From Clostridia bacterium (GTDB lineage: Bacteria; Bacillota; Dehalobacteriia; Dehalobacteriales; Dehalobacteriaceae), in NCBI GenBank assembly GCA_012838175.1, contig DUPU01000039.1, positions 1 to 33,772 of the forward strand: a stretch of 33,772 nucleotides of DNA, read 5' to 3'. Position numbers and translations under genes: made by a program. Of the stretch, positions 8,837 through 18,639 are shown piece by piece. Positions within the stretch are counted from its first letter, which is position 1. Each line of letters starts with the position of its first letter. The notes under the pieces were generated by a model, which was given only the letters and a program-made list of their open reading frames with translations, had not been told where the DNA came from and made no database searches.

Positions 8837-10168
8837 ATGTCAAAGTATACCAAGGAGGAAATTCTTTTAAAGGTTAAAGAACACAAGATAAAATTTGTTC
8901 GTCTTCAATTTACTGATATTTTCGGGGTTTTGAAAAATGTTGCAATTACTGATAAGCAACTGGAAAAAGCTTTAAACGGGGAAATGATGTTTGACGGGTC
9001 ATCTATTGACGGTTTTGTTCGAATAGAGGAGTCAGATATGTATCTAAAGCCGGATATAGACAGCTGGGCAATTTTTCCTTGGTGTTCATCAGAAGATGCC
9101 GCCGCCAGATTTATTTGCGATATCTACCGGGCTGACGACACTCCCTTTGAGGGGGATCCCAGGGTAATATTGCAAAAAGTTATTGCCGAAGCAGAATCCA
9201 TGGGATATACCATGAATGTAGGTCCGGAATGTGAGTTTTTCCTTTTCCATACGGACGAAAAAGGGGTTCCCACATTGGAAACCCACGACAAAGCAGGGTA
9301 TTTTGATCTGGCTCCTGTAGACTTAGGAGAGAATGCCCGGAGAGATATGATTTTAGCTTTGGAAGATATGGGTTTTGAAATTGAAGCATCCCACCATGAA
9401 GTTGCGCCCGGTCAGCATGAAATTGATTTTAAATATGCGGATGCCTTAACTACAGCCGATAATATTCAAACTTTTAAACTTGTTGTGCGTACCATCGCTC
9501 AGCGTCACGGACTGCATGCAACTTTTATGCCGAAACCTATTTTTGGGATCAATGGTTCCGGAATGCACGCCAATCAATCCCTTTTCAAAAACGGGAAAAA
9601 TGCTTTTTATGATCCCAACGGGGAGTTAGGCCTTTCTGAAGATGCCTATTATTATGTGGGGGGATTAATGAAGCATGCAAAGGCTATTGCCGCGGTGACA
9701 AATCCTACGGTAAATTCCTATAAAAGGTTGGTCCCCGGCTATGAAGCACCGGTTTACGTAGCCTGGTCCGGGCAAAACAGAAGCCCCCTTATTAGAGTTC
9801 CTGCCAAAAGAGGAGTTTCTACCAGAATAGAGTTGAGAAATCCCGACCCCTCCTGCAATCCTTATTTAGCTATTGCCGTAATGCTGAAAGCCGGATTGGA
9901 TGGAATAAAGAATAAAATCATGCCCCCTAAGCCGGTTAATTGTAATGTTTATGAAATGACTTTTAAAGAAAAAGAAAGTTTGGAAATTGAAAGCCTTCCC
10001 GCCAGTTTGGAAGAAGCAATAAAGGAATTAAAAAATGACCCTGTAATTTTAGATGCTTTAGGACCCCATGCCGCAAAAAGATTTATTGAAGCTAAAGAAT
10101 TGGAATGGAAAGATTATAGCTCAAAGATTACCCAGTGGGAGATTGACCATTATTTAACAAAATTTTAA
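8837..10168 (+). CDS. glnA: Glutamine synthetase type I, GSI-alpha (Bacillus-type)
   Basis: 443 aa; [77 protein letters not shown], short form with C-term [10 protein letters not shown]. Confidence 0.97.
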   Translation: MSKYTKEEILLKVKEHKIKFVRLQFTDIFGVLKNVAITDKQLEKALNGEMMFDGSSIDGFVRIEESDMYLKPDIDSWAIFPWCSSEDAAARFICDIYRADDTPFEGDPRVILQKVIAEAESMGYTMNVGPECEFFLFHTDEKGVPTLETHDKAGYFDLAPVDLGENARRDMILALEDMGFEIEASHHEVAPGQHEIDFKYADALTTADNIQTFKLVVRTIAQRHGLHATFMPKPIFGINGSGMHANQSLFKNGKNAFYDPNGELGLSEDAYYYVGGLMKHAKAIAAVTNPTVNSYKRLVPGYEAPVYVAWSGQNRSPLIRVPAKRGVSTRIELRNPDPSCNPYLAIAVMLKAGLDGIKNKIMPPKPVNCNVYEMTFKEKESLEIESLPASLEEAIKELKNDPVILDALGPHAAKRFIEAKELEWKDYSSKITQWEIDHYLTKF

Positions 10169-10242
10169 ATTGGTTTTGAGTACCTTATTATGTTTCATCA
10201 ACTTAACTACTAATTACATCATAGACGGAGGAAAAAGACAAA

Positions 10243-10902
10243 ATGGACAGAGCTTTAGAGGTATTAAATTTTGGCAAAAAGGAGTTTGTAGATTTTTATA
10301 AGTTAAATGAACGTTTTTGGCTTCAGAGGCTGGCTAACGATATTCCTGATGCCCTGATTTTTGTAGAGCATCCCCATGTCATTATCACAGGCAATGGGGA
10401 AGAAAAAAAGGGGATAACATTTCCCATTGCTATTGCTCGGAGAGATGAAATAGCCGCTTGTCAGGCGGATTGGTCAGGAAAAACAACATACCGGGGACCG
10501 GGGCAGTTGATTGTTTATCCGGTAATTCATCTGCAAAGACAAGGACTTACTTTTGAAGAGATTAACGATAAAATGGAAAATGTGCTGATCAATCTGCTTC
10601 AGCGATATGGTATCGAGGCGGATGCTTTGCCTCAAGGGGGAATCGGTGTAGATGGGTATAAAATTGCTTATATTGATTGGGACGCTCCCCAAAATGTGAC
10701 TAAATTCAGTATTGCCCTTAATGTTAACCCTCGTTTGTCTTTATTGCGGATGTTACAATTAGAAGAAGGCAACGTTAAAGGTGTTACCTCCATGTATTAT
10801 TTATTAAAGAAAAAGATTGATATGAGGGCGCTAAAAACGTATTTCGTAAAACAGTTTCAAAAGGAACTTGGTTTTAAGTCACTGGATGTTTCTTCCTTTT
10901 AA
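10243..10902 (+). CDS. LipB/BPL_LplA_LipB-superfamily protein lacking the canonical catalytic Cys
   Basis: 219 aa; LIFVEHPHVIITG, TTYRGPGQLIVYPVIHLQRQGL, YKIAYID, SIALNVNPRLSLLRMLQLEEGNVKGVTSM aligns by eye with LipB. Confidence 0.8.
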   Translation: MDRALEVLNFGKKEFVDFYKLNERFWLQRLANDIPDALIFVEHPHVIITGNGEEKKGITFPIAIARRDEIAACQADWSGKTTYRGPGQLIVYPVIHLQRQGLTFEEINDKMENVLINLLQRYGIEADALPQGGIGVDGYKIAYIDWDAPQNVTKFSIALNVNPRLSLLRMLQLEEGNVKGVTSMYYLLKKKIDMRALKTYFVKQFQKELGFKSLDVSSF

Positions 10903-10931
10903 TTTTGCCTTCGCGTCGGTTGAATTTTTTA

Positions 10932-10966
10932 ACCAAATTATGTTATTATGGTAATAATAATTTTGG
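10932..10966. repeat. Imperfect AT-rich inverted repeat upstream of dapF
   Basis: ACCAAATTATGTTATTA...TAATAATAATTTTGGT. Confidence 0.5.
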
Positions 10967-10991
10967 TGGTGCACATATTGTGGAGTAGCCA

Positions 10992-11840
10992 ATGAGAACT
11001 ATAAAATTTGTTAAAATGCATGGGCTGGGTAATGATTTTGTCCTGGTTGATCAGGTGAAGCAGGAGATTTATCATGATTTACATAATTTGGCCCCCATAA
11101 TTTGCCATAGACAATTTGGTGTAGGGGCAGACGGGCTGATTTTAATACTGCCTTCAGACAAAGCTGATGTTAGAATGCGTATCATTAACGCTGACGGAAG
11201 TGAAGCGGAGATGTGCGGCAATGGTATCAGATGTTTGGCAAAAATGGTTTATGAAACCGGTTTGGTAAACTCTCCGGTAATTGAAGTAGAAACTTTGGCC
11301 GGGATCATACGTCCGGAATTAATTCTAAATGATCATAATCAGGTCCTTTCCGTAAAGGTGGATATGGGCGAACCTCGGTTTGCACCTGAGGATATTCCGG
11401 TTTTAATGCCGGGGGAAAAGGTGATCAATCAGGCATTAGAAGTAGGAAATGAAACCATAATGATTAATGTTGTTTCCATGGGAAATCCCCATTGTGTTAT
11501 TTTTGTGCCTAACGTAGTTGGGGCTCCCGTGGCGGCTTTAGGTCCTATGGTGGAAAAACACCCTGTTTTTCCTGCCAAAACTAATGTGGAATTTGTAGAG
11601 GTTATTAACCGGCAAGAGGTAAAGATGAGAGTTTGGGAACGAGGGGCCGGGGAAACTATGGCCTGCGGAACAGGTGCATGTGCTGTGGCCGTGGCATGTG
11701 TCCTTAATAATAAAACTGACCGGCAATTAACAGTTCATTTAGACGGTGGAGATTTAACCCTATTATGGGCGGACAATAATCATGTTTTTATGACCGGCCC
11801 AGCAGAAAAAGTATTTGAAGGGCTCTATTTTATCAGGTAG
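10992..11840 (+). CDS. dapF: Diaminopimelate epimerase
   Basis: KMHGLGNDFVLVD, AEMCGNGIRCLAK, MGNPHCVIFV, ERGAGETMACGTGACAVAVA. Confidence 0.97.
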   Translation: MRTIKFVKMHGLGNDFVLVDQVKQEIYHDLHNLAPIICHRQFGVGADGLILILPSDKADVRMRIINADGSEAEMCGNGIRCLAKMVYETGLVNSPVIEVETLAGIIRPELILNDHNQVLSVKVDMGEPRFAPEDIPVLMPGEKVINQALEVGNETIMINVVSMGNPHCVIFVPNVVGAPVAALGPMVEKHPVFPAKTNVEFVEVINRQEVKMRVWERGAGETMACGTGACAVAVACVLNNKTDRQLTVHLDGGDLTLLWADNNHVFMTGPAEKVFEGLYFIR

Positions 11841-11893
11841 ATGTTAGTTTTTTAGCTAAGAGGGGGAAAGAATTGTATGGCTCCCGGATAACG

Positions 11894-11936
11894 TTTATCT
11901 ACCGCCAGGTAGGTAAAAATACCACTTGGTGATAAA
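11894..11936 (+). other. Predicted stem-loop in the dapF-dapL intergenic region
   Basis: TTTATC..GCCAGG..GGTA-AAAA-TACC.CTTGGTGATAAA; bulged stem with AAAA tetraloop and no downstream T run. Confidence 0.45.
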
Positions 11937-11971
11937 ATTTATTTACGTAGATTTATTTAGGAGGGAAACCA

Positions 11972-13147
11972 TTGAAACCACAAGCAAATAGAATGCAGAC
12001 CTTGCCACCTTATTTATTTGCCCGGATAGAGAAAATGATAGAGGAGAAAAAGGCTCAAGGGATTGATATTATCAGTTTAGGTATCGGTGATCCGGACCGG
12101 CCTACACCTGATTTTGTCATAGATAAAATGATTGAACAAGTGAAAAATCCCGCTAACCATCAATATCCTTCCTCAGTAGGGATGCTTTCATATCGGACCG
12201 GGGTGGCAGACTGGTACCGGAAAAAGTACCAGGTGGACCTGGATCCTCAGACAGAAGTAGTTGCATTAATCGGTTCCAAGGAAGGAATTGCCAATATAAA
12301 CTATTGTTATGTCAACCCCGGGGATATAAATCTGGTTCCGGATCCAGGATATCCTGTATATGGAATCGGCACTCTCCTGGCCGGGGGAGAGCCATATTAC
12401 ATGCCCTTATTAAAAGAAAACGGTTTTTTGCCTGATTTACAAGCAATTCCTGAAGAGGTGGCAAAAAAGGCTAAGATCCTCTGGTTAAATTATCCTAATA
12501 ATCCAACGGGTGCGGTAGCTACATTGGATTTTTTCCGCGAGGTGGTAGCCTTTGCCAAGGAATATGACCTTCTGGTCTGTCATGACCATGCTTATTCTGA
12601 ACTGGCTTTTGACGGTTATCGGCCTCCCAGTTTTTTACAGGCGGACGGGGCTAAAGAGGTAGGGATAGAATTTAATTCCCTATCCAAACCATTTAATATG
12701 ACCGGATGGAGAATCGGTTGGGCGGCAGGAAATAAAGAGATGATTGAAACCTTAGGCCGGTATAAATCAAATGTAGATTCCGGCGCTTTTCAAGCCGTTC
12801 AGTATGCCGGTTTGGCAGGATTGGCCAGTGACGGTTCATTTATTGAAAAAATGCAGAAGGTTTATGCGGAACGGAGAGACCTGATTATTGCCGGTTTAAA
12901 TTCAATGGGATGGAATCTGATCGCACCGGCGGCAACTTTCTATATATGGGCACCGGTCCCCAAAGGGTATTCTTCTGAGGGATTTGCCGAATTCGTTTTA
13001 GAAAGGGCAGGGGTGGTGGTTACTCCGGGTAATGGCTACGGGGCTCATGGAGAAGGATATTTCCGCATTTCGCTTACCATCGAAAAAGATCGCATAGAGG
13101 AGGCATTGACCAGAATGAAAAATGCCTTGGGAAAATTTGAATTCTGA
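11972..13147 (+). CDS. dapL: LL-diaminopimelate aminotransferase
   Basis: 391 aa PLP aminotransferase: [47 protein letters not shown]; adjacent to dapF; TTG start with GGAGGG RBS. Confidence 0.92.
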   Translation: MKPQANRMQTLPPYLFARIEKMIEEKKAQGIDIISLGIGDPDRPTPDFVIDKMIEQVKNPANHQYPSSVGMLSYRTGVADWYRKKYQVDLDPQTEVVALIGSKEGIANINYCYVNPGDINLVPDPGYPVYGIGTLLAGGEPYYMPLLKENGFLPDLQAIPEEVAKKAKILWLNYPNNPTGAVATLDFFREVVAFAKEYDLLVCHDHAYSELAFDGYRPPSFLQADGAKEVGIEFNSLSKPFNMTGWRIGWAAGNKEMIETLGRYKSNVDSGAFQAVQYAGLAGLASDGSFIEKMQKVYAERRDLIIAGLNSMGWNLIAPAATFYIWAPVPKGYSSEGFAEFVLERAGVVVTPGNGYGAHGEGYFRISLTIEKDRIEEALTRMKNALGKFEF

Positions 13148-13170
13148 TTAATCAAAGATCAAAGCTAATC

Positions 13171-13198
13171 AAAGTGCAGCCTTTAAGGTGCACTTTTT
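13171..13198 (+). terminator. Terminator after dapL
   Basis: AAAGTGCAgCC...GGTGCACTTTTT. Confidence 0.75.
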
Positions 13199-13291
13199 GA
13201 AGTCTTAATTAATATAGAGTATACTTTGAAGAATTACTTAGAAAAGATACTTTTCAGCCAGACAGAACCGGCGTATAGGAGATATGATTTT

Positions 13292-14140
13292 ATGGACACG
13301 GTGGAGTTGCTTGCCCCGGCTAAGATAAACCTGGCTCTTGATGTAATCGGTAAAAGAGCGGACGGATATCACGATGTTAAAATGATCATGCAATCTATCA
13401 GTTTGGCCGATCGGGTAAGGGTTACGAAAAATTCCGGGAGGACCAGAATCAGTTCCAATGAGAGAAGCATTCCTTTAAATGAAAACAATATTGCCTTTAA
13501 AGCATGGAAATTGCTGAAAGAACAATTTCATCTCCCTGGAGGAGTGGATATTTTTTTGGATAAAAGGATTCCGGTAGCAGCTGGTTTGGCGGGAGGCAGT
13601 GCCAATGCCGCTGCGGTTTTAAAAGGAGTGAATTCCCTTTTTGATTTGGGATTATCCAATAAAAGCTTAGCTGAGATAGGTAGTAGGATTGGTGCGGATG
13701 TAGCTTTTTGCGTGATAGGCGGCACAGCTTTAGCTGAAGGAATAGGGGAAATTCTAACCCCTTTGCCGTCTTTGCCTACAGCCTGGTTGGTATTGGTAAA
13801 TCCGGGTTTTTCTGTATCCACCGGAGAAGTATATCAAAGCTTGCACTGGCAAAGCATTTCCCATCGGCCCGATATGGATTTTATGGTACAAGCTGTAAAA
13901 TCGGGAGATTGGGGCAAAATTTCGGTGCATATGGTCAATGTTTTAGAGGAAGTAACCTTAAAAAAATATCCTGAGTTAAATCAAATTAAAGCCGTGCTTA
14001 ATGAAGCAGGGCTTAAGTCCTTGATGTCAGGAAGCGGGCCGACGGTGTTTGGAATTGCCGATACTTATGAAAAAGCAATACGGACCGCCGAAACGATTAA
14101 AAATAAATGGGAAACCGTGTTAATAGCACATACAATGTAA
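13292..14140 (+). CDS. ispE: 4-diphosphocytidyl-2-C-methyl-D-erythritol kinase
   Basis: LLAPAKINLALDVIGKRADGYHDV, PVAAGLAGGSANAAAVL, LMSGSGPTVFGI; ATG at 13292 preferred over the track start at 13226. Confidence 0.93.
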   Translation: MDTVELLAPAKINLALDVIGKRADGYHDVKMIMQSISLADRVRVTKNSGRTRISSNERSIPLNENNIAFKAWKLLKEQFHLPGGVDIFLDKRIPVAAGLAGGSANAAAVLKGVNSLFDLGLSNKSLAEIGSRIGADVAFCVIGGTALAEGIGEILTPLPSLPTAWLVLVNPGFSVSTGEVYQSLHWQSISHRPDMDFMVQAVKSGDWGKISVHMVNVLEEVTLKKYPELNQIKAVLNEAGLKSLMSGSGPTVFGIADTYEKAIRTAETIKNKWETVLIAHTM

Positions 14141-14159
14141 AAGTTGACGGGGGTAACTC

Positions 14160-14858
14160 ATGATTAAAAGGCACAAACTACCACCGGTAAATCTTGAAAG
14201 TTATAAGCCTTTAAGAGAGATTGTTTTTGAAACCATCAGGGAAGCAATTATTTCCGGGCATTTAAGGCCCGGAGAAAGGTTAATGGAAGTGCAGTTGGCG
14301 CAAGAGATGGGGGTAAGCCGTACTCCTGTGCGGGAAGCGATTAGGAAACTAGAACTGGAAGGCTTATTAATTATGCTGCCGAGAAAAGGAACATATGTAG
14401 CGGAGTTATCTTTAAAAGATATTATTGATGTTTTTGAAATAAGGGCTGCTTTGGATTCTCTAGCGGCTGGTTTAGCTGCAGAAAGAATTTCCGATGGGGA
14501 ATTAGAGGAATTGGAACGGTCGTTTTTATCTGTGGTGGAAGCGGCTGAGCAAAATGATTTACGAAGTATTGTTGATACAGATACCATTTTTCATGATATA
14601 ATTTATAAAGCCAGCCGGAATGAACGATTAATTCAGATTATCAATAATCTTAGAGAACAGATTCAAAGATTCAGGACTACATCATTGGCCTTTCCGGGTA
14701 GGATGCAGGTTGCTGTTGATGAACATAGAAAGATTGTGGAAGCAATTTCGGAAAGAAATGTGGCTTTAGCTCAGGCCTTGGCTCAAGAACATATTGAAAA
14801 TGCAGAAAATATCATGCTGGAATCATTAAAAAAAAGCGGCCAGTGGACAGGCAAGTAA
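14160..14858 (+). CDS. GntR-family transcriptional regulator (FadR/FCD subfamily)
   Basis: EAIISGHLRPGERLMEVQLAQEMGVSRTPVREAIRKLELEGLL wHTH followed by an FCD-like helical domain. Confidence 0.92.
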   Translation: MIKRHKLPPVNLESYKPLREIVFETIREAIISGHLRPGERLMEVQLAQEMGVSRTPVREAIRKLELEGLLIMLPRKGTYVAELSLKDIIDVFEIRAALDSLAAGLAAERISDGELEELERSFLSVVEAAEQNDLRSIVDTDTIFHDIIYKASRNERLIQIINNLREQIQRFRTTSLAFPGRMQVAVDEHRKIVEAISERNVALAQALAQEHIENAENIMLESLKKSGQWTGK

Positions 14859-14932
14859 GTTTTGGGTTAGTGTTCTAAATCTGGTAAAATCCTACTGCCA
14901 AGTTCGGAACCGTATCAAAGGGGGGAAGTCGG

Positions 14933-15706
14933 ATGTCCGGTATTGATGCGGTAATACTCGCCGGAAGCACAAATGCAGGACGGCTTAGAAATTGCAGCAA
15001 GGAAGCCTTTGAAGCAATGGTGGAAATTGAAAAAAAACCTATGGTTTCATATGTTTTTGATGTATTAAAGAAATCCAAATCCATTAACAGAATAGTTCTC
15101 GCAGGTCCTCATGAACAAATGAGCCGGCTGTTTGGTAATATTGACCAAGTATATATAGCGCCTGGGGGAGATACGCCTATTGACAGTTTAATGAATGCTT
15201 TGGAGGTCTTAAAGCCTCAAGGTAATGTATTGGTCGCTACCTGCGATATTCCCTTATTGACAATTGATTCAGTGGCGGACTTTTTAAAAAGGTGTTCCAA
15301 AAGACAGGCGGATGTTTATTATCCGGTTATTCCCAAAGATGTAAATGATCGTTTGTATCCGGGTGTAAAAAGGACTTATATCAGGTTTAAAGACGGGACT
15401 TTTACCGGCGGAAATTTATTTCTCATTAATCCCAAGGTGGTAAAAGGTGCTGCTGACAAAGCCCGCGCATTTGTAGAAAAACGAAAATCTCCGATTGGTT
15501 TAGCCAAACTGGTGGGGTGGAGGTTTCTGGTAAAGTTTCTTCTTAGACTAGTGACTTTAAAAGAAACTGAAGAGAGGGTATCGAGGATTTTTGGGATTAA
15601 AGGAGCCGTTATTATTTCTCCTTTTCCTGAAGTAGGCATCGATGTAGATAAACCCAGCGATTTGGCTTTGGTCAGAGAAAAAATTGCACAAAGAATATTG
15701 TTATAA
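14933..15706 (+). CDS. Nucleotidyltransferase family protein (MobA-like NTP transferase fold)
   Basis: MSGIDAVILAG...NVLVATCDIPLLTIDSV; divergent G-rich loop. Confidence 0.75.
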   Translation: MSGIDAVILAGSTNAGRLRNCSKEAFEAMVEIEKKPMVSYVFDVLKKSKSINRIVLAGPHEQMSRLFGNIDQVYIAPGGDTPIDSLMNALEVLKPQGNVLVATCDIPLLTIDSVADFLKRCSKRQADVYYPVIPKDVNDRLYPGVKRTYIRFKDGTFTGGNLFLINPKVVKGAADKARAFVEKRKSPIGLAKLVGWRFLVKFLLRLVTLKETEERVSRIFGIKGAVIISPFPEVGIDVDKPSDLALVREKIAQRILL

Positions 15707-15739
15707 AAGGCTGTTGACATTTTGTCCAACAGCCTTTAT
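15705..15739 (+). terminator. Hairpin terminator
   Basis: AAAGGCTGTTG (15706-15716) / CAACAGCCTTT (15728-15738). Confidence 0.7.
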
Positions 15740-15868
15740 CTTACCATATTGCTATATTAACTAAAAATCTTTAGATAATAATAAATTTATGCAGGTTTTT
15801 CCTTTTGTTTGTAGAAAATGAATAATAAATAATATTGTGGAGAAAATATTCGGGATAATGGAGAGAAG

Positions 15869-16702
15869 ATGTGGGGGCGGAAAATGGAAAAGCTAAAAAG
15901 AACAGATCGTTTGGTGGTTTTGTCCACATTGTTGGCCAAAAATCCCAATACATTGTTTTCCCTGACTGACCTGGCCGCCTTAACCGGTGCGGCAAAATCC
16001 ACAGTCAGTGAGGATTTGACAATTGTTAAAGAGGTTCTCTCCAGTTTTTCATTAGGAGAACTTTATTCTGTTACAGGGGCGGCGGGCGGTGTGCTCTATA
16101 GGCCAAAAGAACATGCCGACGACATAAATGATTTTTTAGAAAAGTTATCGCAAAAATTAAGTGATCCGGAGCGTATGATTCCCGGAGGATTTATCTATAT
16201 GATTGATATAATTTTTAATCCTCAGATAATATCCAGGATTGGAGAGATTTTTTATACCAAGTTTCAGCATACGGATCCAGACTATATTATAACCATGGAG
16301 ACAAAAGGAATACCCATTGCCATGATGACGGCCCGTTCTTTTAATATTCCCTTGGTTATTATACGTAATTCAGGACGGGTAACGGAGGGGTCCTCTGTAA
16401 ATATAAACTATTTATCCGGTTTAACAAGACGAATTCAGACCATGTCATTGCCCAGGAGGGCTTTACCGCCCAATTCCAAAGTGCTGCTCATTGACGATTT
16501 TATGAAAGGGGGAGGAACAGCTCAGGGAATGCTTAACCTCATGAAAGAATTTAATGCGGAAGTAGTGGGTACAGGTGTTATGATTGCAACACGGGATCCC
16601 CGGGAGAAGTTAGTTAAGGATTACACAGCATTATTGGAATTAGTTTCAATAGACGAGGATAAAAAAGATGTCATCATAAGGCCATTTGGGGCAAAAAAAT
16701 AA
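15869..16702 (+). CDS. purR: Pur operon repressor, Gram-positive type
   Basis: N-terminal wHTH, PRTase-like domain, PRPP motif VLLIDDFMKGGGTAQGM; start may be the ATG at 15884. Confidence 0.93.
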   Translation: MWGRKMEKLKRTDRLVVLSTLLAKNPNTLFSLTDLAALTGAAKSTVSEDLTIVKEVLSSFSLGELYSVTGAAGGVLYRPKEHADDINDFLEKLSQKLSDPERMIPGGFIYMIDIIFNPQIISRIGEIFYTKFQHTDPDYIITMETKGIPIAMMTARSFNIPLVIIRNSGRVTEGSSVNINYLSGLTRRIQTMSLPRRALPPNSKVLLIDDFMKGGGTAQGMLNLMKEFNAEVVGTGVMIATRDPREKLVKDYTALLELVSIDEDKKDVIIRPFGAKK

Positions 16703-16757
16703 TTATTTACCTAAATTATGAATATTTAACTTAAGTTTTGGAAATTTAGTAAATATT

Positions 16758-16784
16758 GAAGGAATTTTATGGTAAACATAGAAT
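16758..16784 (+). promoter_or_regulatory. Putative sigma-H promoter of spoVG
   Basis: GAAGGAATT (16758-16766) -N11- ATAGAAT (16778-16784); exact consensus match; spoVG is a classic sigma-H gene in B. subtilis. Confidence 0.8.
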
Positions 16785-16833
16785 AGTTAAATATCCGATT
16801 AGTTTGTGCATAAGAGAAAGGATGGTGAGAGAT

Positions 16834-17106
16834 ATGAACGTAACAGATGTGCGCATTAGGAAAATACTCTCGGAGGGAAAAATGAAGGCTATTGTTTCTG
16901 TAACCATCGATGATGCTTTTGTCATTCATGATGTAAAAGTAGTTGATGGGCAAAATGGGTTATTTGTGGCTATGCCCAGCCGCAAAACTCCGGCAGGTGA
17001 GTTTAGAGATATAGCTCATCCAATTTCCCAACAGGCCCGCGATATTATTCAATCTAAAGTATTGGAAAAGTATCAGGAAGTGCTGGCTGAACAAGAAGCC
17101 GTATAA
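16834..17106 (+). CDS. spoVG: Septation/sporulation regulator SpoVG
   Basis: [67 protein letters not shown] at 16834 with RBS (track start 16756 overlaps the promoter). Confidence 0.96.
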   Translation: MNVTDVRIRKILSEGKMKAIVSVTIDDAFVIHDVKVVDGQNGLFVAMPSRKTPAGEFRDIAHPISQQARDIIQSKVLEKYQEVLAEQEAV

Positions 17107-17132
17107 AGAAAATTATTAAAACTTATTGGTTT

Positions 17133-17165
17133 TGGAGCACTTGTTGCTCCATTACTTTTTTTAGA
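17133..17165 (+). terminator. Terminator after spoVG
   Basis: TGGAGCA-CTTGT-TGCTCCA then a T-rich tail. Confidence 0.65.
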
Positions 17166-17216
17166 TATAAATGCTGCAAAGGCCGCAGGAATTTAAGGAA
17201 AAAGGTATGGGAGGTA

Positions 17217-18602
17217 ATGTTTTTGATTTTCGGATGTGCAATAATATTGGCAGCAGGTAAAGGGACCAGGATGAAATCACGCCTTCCCAAGGTTTTACAT
17301 AAATTGGGGGGTAAATATATGATTGAGTATGTAATAAACGGGGTGAGAGAACTTGGCGTGGAAAAACTTATTGCCGTAATCGGCCATGAGGCGGAAATGG
17401 TCCGGCAGGCTTTAGGGGAAGATGTTTTATATGCTGTTCAAAAAGAACAATTAGGTACCGGACATGCTGTTTTAACAGCTATGCCCCATATTAGGGAAGA
17501 GGAGGGTCAGGTGCTGGTAGTGTGCGGAGACACCCCCCTGATCAAGCCGGAGACATTTAAGAAATTATGGGATTTCCATCGGGAAAATAAGGCCGCTTGC
17601 ACCGTTCTTTCCGCTTTTCTGCCCGACCCTGCCGGCTATGGACGAATTGTTAGGGAAGAGGGAAGGGTAGTTAAAATCGTGGAGCAAAAAGATGCCTCAC
17701 CTGAAGAACTATCCATTCACGAAATTAATACGGGGACCTATTGCTTTGATTTAAAGAGTCTTAGAAAGGCCCTTACCCTATTGACACCCAATAATGCCCA
17801 GGGAGAGTATTATTTGACTGATGTATTGTCGATTCTTGTTTCTCAAGGTTTAAAGGTAAAGGCGGTGACGGCGGAAGATTATCAGGAGACTATGGGAATA
17901 AACAGCAGGTCCCAGCTGGCGGAAGCGGAAAAAGTATTAAGGGAAAGAAAGATTTATCAACTCATGGATGAAGGAATAACTATTATTGATCCCGCGTCAA
18001 CCTATATTGAGCAGGATGTCACTATCGGCCGGGATACCGTGATAGAACCTTTTACCTTTCTTCGAGGCAAAACCATCATCGGATCTGAATGTATCATCGG
18101 TCCTGAGGCTGACATTAAGGATTCTATAGTGGGAAACGGGGTGAATGTAAATAGGACGGTAATGATTGAGGCTTCGGTAGGGGATAATTGCCGTATCGGT
18201 CCTTTTGCCTATTTGCGTCCGGGTACAAAATTAAGCCATAACGTTAAGATTGGTGATTTTGTGGAGATAAAAAAATCAAATATTGGAGAACATAGCAAAG
18301 TACCTCATTTAACATATGTGGGTGACGCGGAAGTCGGTAAGAATGTCAATATCGGGTGTGGCACAATTACCTGTAATTATGACGGGAAGCATAAATACCG
18401 CACCATCATTAAGGACCGGGCTTTTATCGGCAGTAATACCAATTTGGTTGCCCCGGTAGAGGTGGGAGAAGGTGCCATGATCGGTGCCGGATCCACTGTT
18501 ACCAAGGACGTACCTCCCGATGGTTTGGCCGTAGCCCGGGAAAAGCAGGTTAATATTCCTGGATGGGCGGCCAGAAAGCGCAAACAGCAAGAAGAAAAAT
18601 AA
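17217..18602 (+). CDS. glmU: Bifunctional UDP-GlcNAc pyrophosphorylase / glucosamine-1-phosphate N-acetyltransferase
   Basis: CAIILAAGKGTRMKSRLPKVLHKLGGK, left-handed beta-helix hexapeptide C-terminus with IGCGTITCNYDGKHKYRT. Confidence 0.96.
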   Translation: MFLIFGCAIILAAGKGTRMKSRLPKVLHKLGGKYMIEYVINGVRELGVEKLIAVIGHEAEMVRQALGEDVLYAVQKEQLGTGHAVLTAMPHIREEEGQVLVVCGDTPLIKPETFKKLWDFHRENKAACTVLSAFLPDPAGYGRIVREEGRVVKIVEQKDASPEELSIHEINTGTYCFDLKSLRKALTLLTPNNAQGEYYLTDVLSILVSQGLKVKAVTAEDYQETMGINSRSQLAEAEKVLRERKIYQLMDEGITIIDPASTYIEQDVTIGRDTVIEPFTFLRGKTIIGSECIIGPEADIKDSIVGNGVNVNRTVMIEASVGDNCRIGPFAYLRPGTKLSHNVKIGDFVEIKKSNIGEHSKVPHLTYVGDAEVGKNVNIGCGTITCNYDGKHKYRTIIKDRAFIGSNTNLVAPVEVGEGAMIGAGSTVTKDVPPDGLAVAREKQVNIPGWAARKRKQQEEK

Positions 18603-18626
18603 AATACCAATTTCTTTTATAAAAAT

Positions 18627-18634
18627 TTGTCGAA
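18627..18634 (+). promoter_or_regulatory. Putative Spo0A box upstream of prs
   Basis: TTGTCGAA, perfect 0A-box; 15-nt context AAATTTGTCGAAATT is the reverse complement of the glnA-site context. Confidence 0.6.
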
Positions 18635-18639
18635 ATTAA

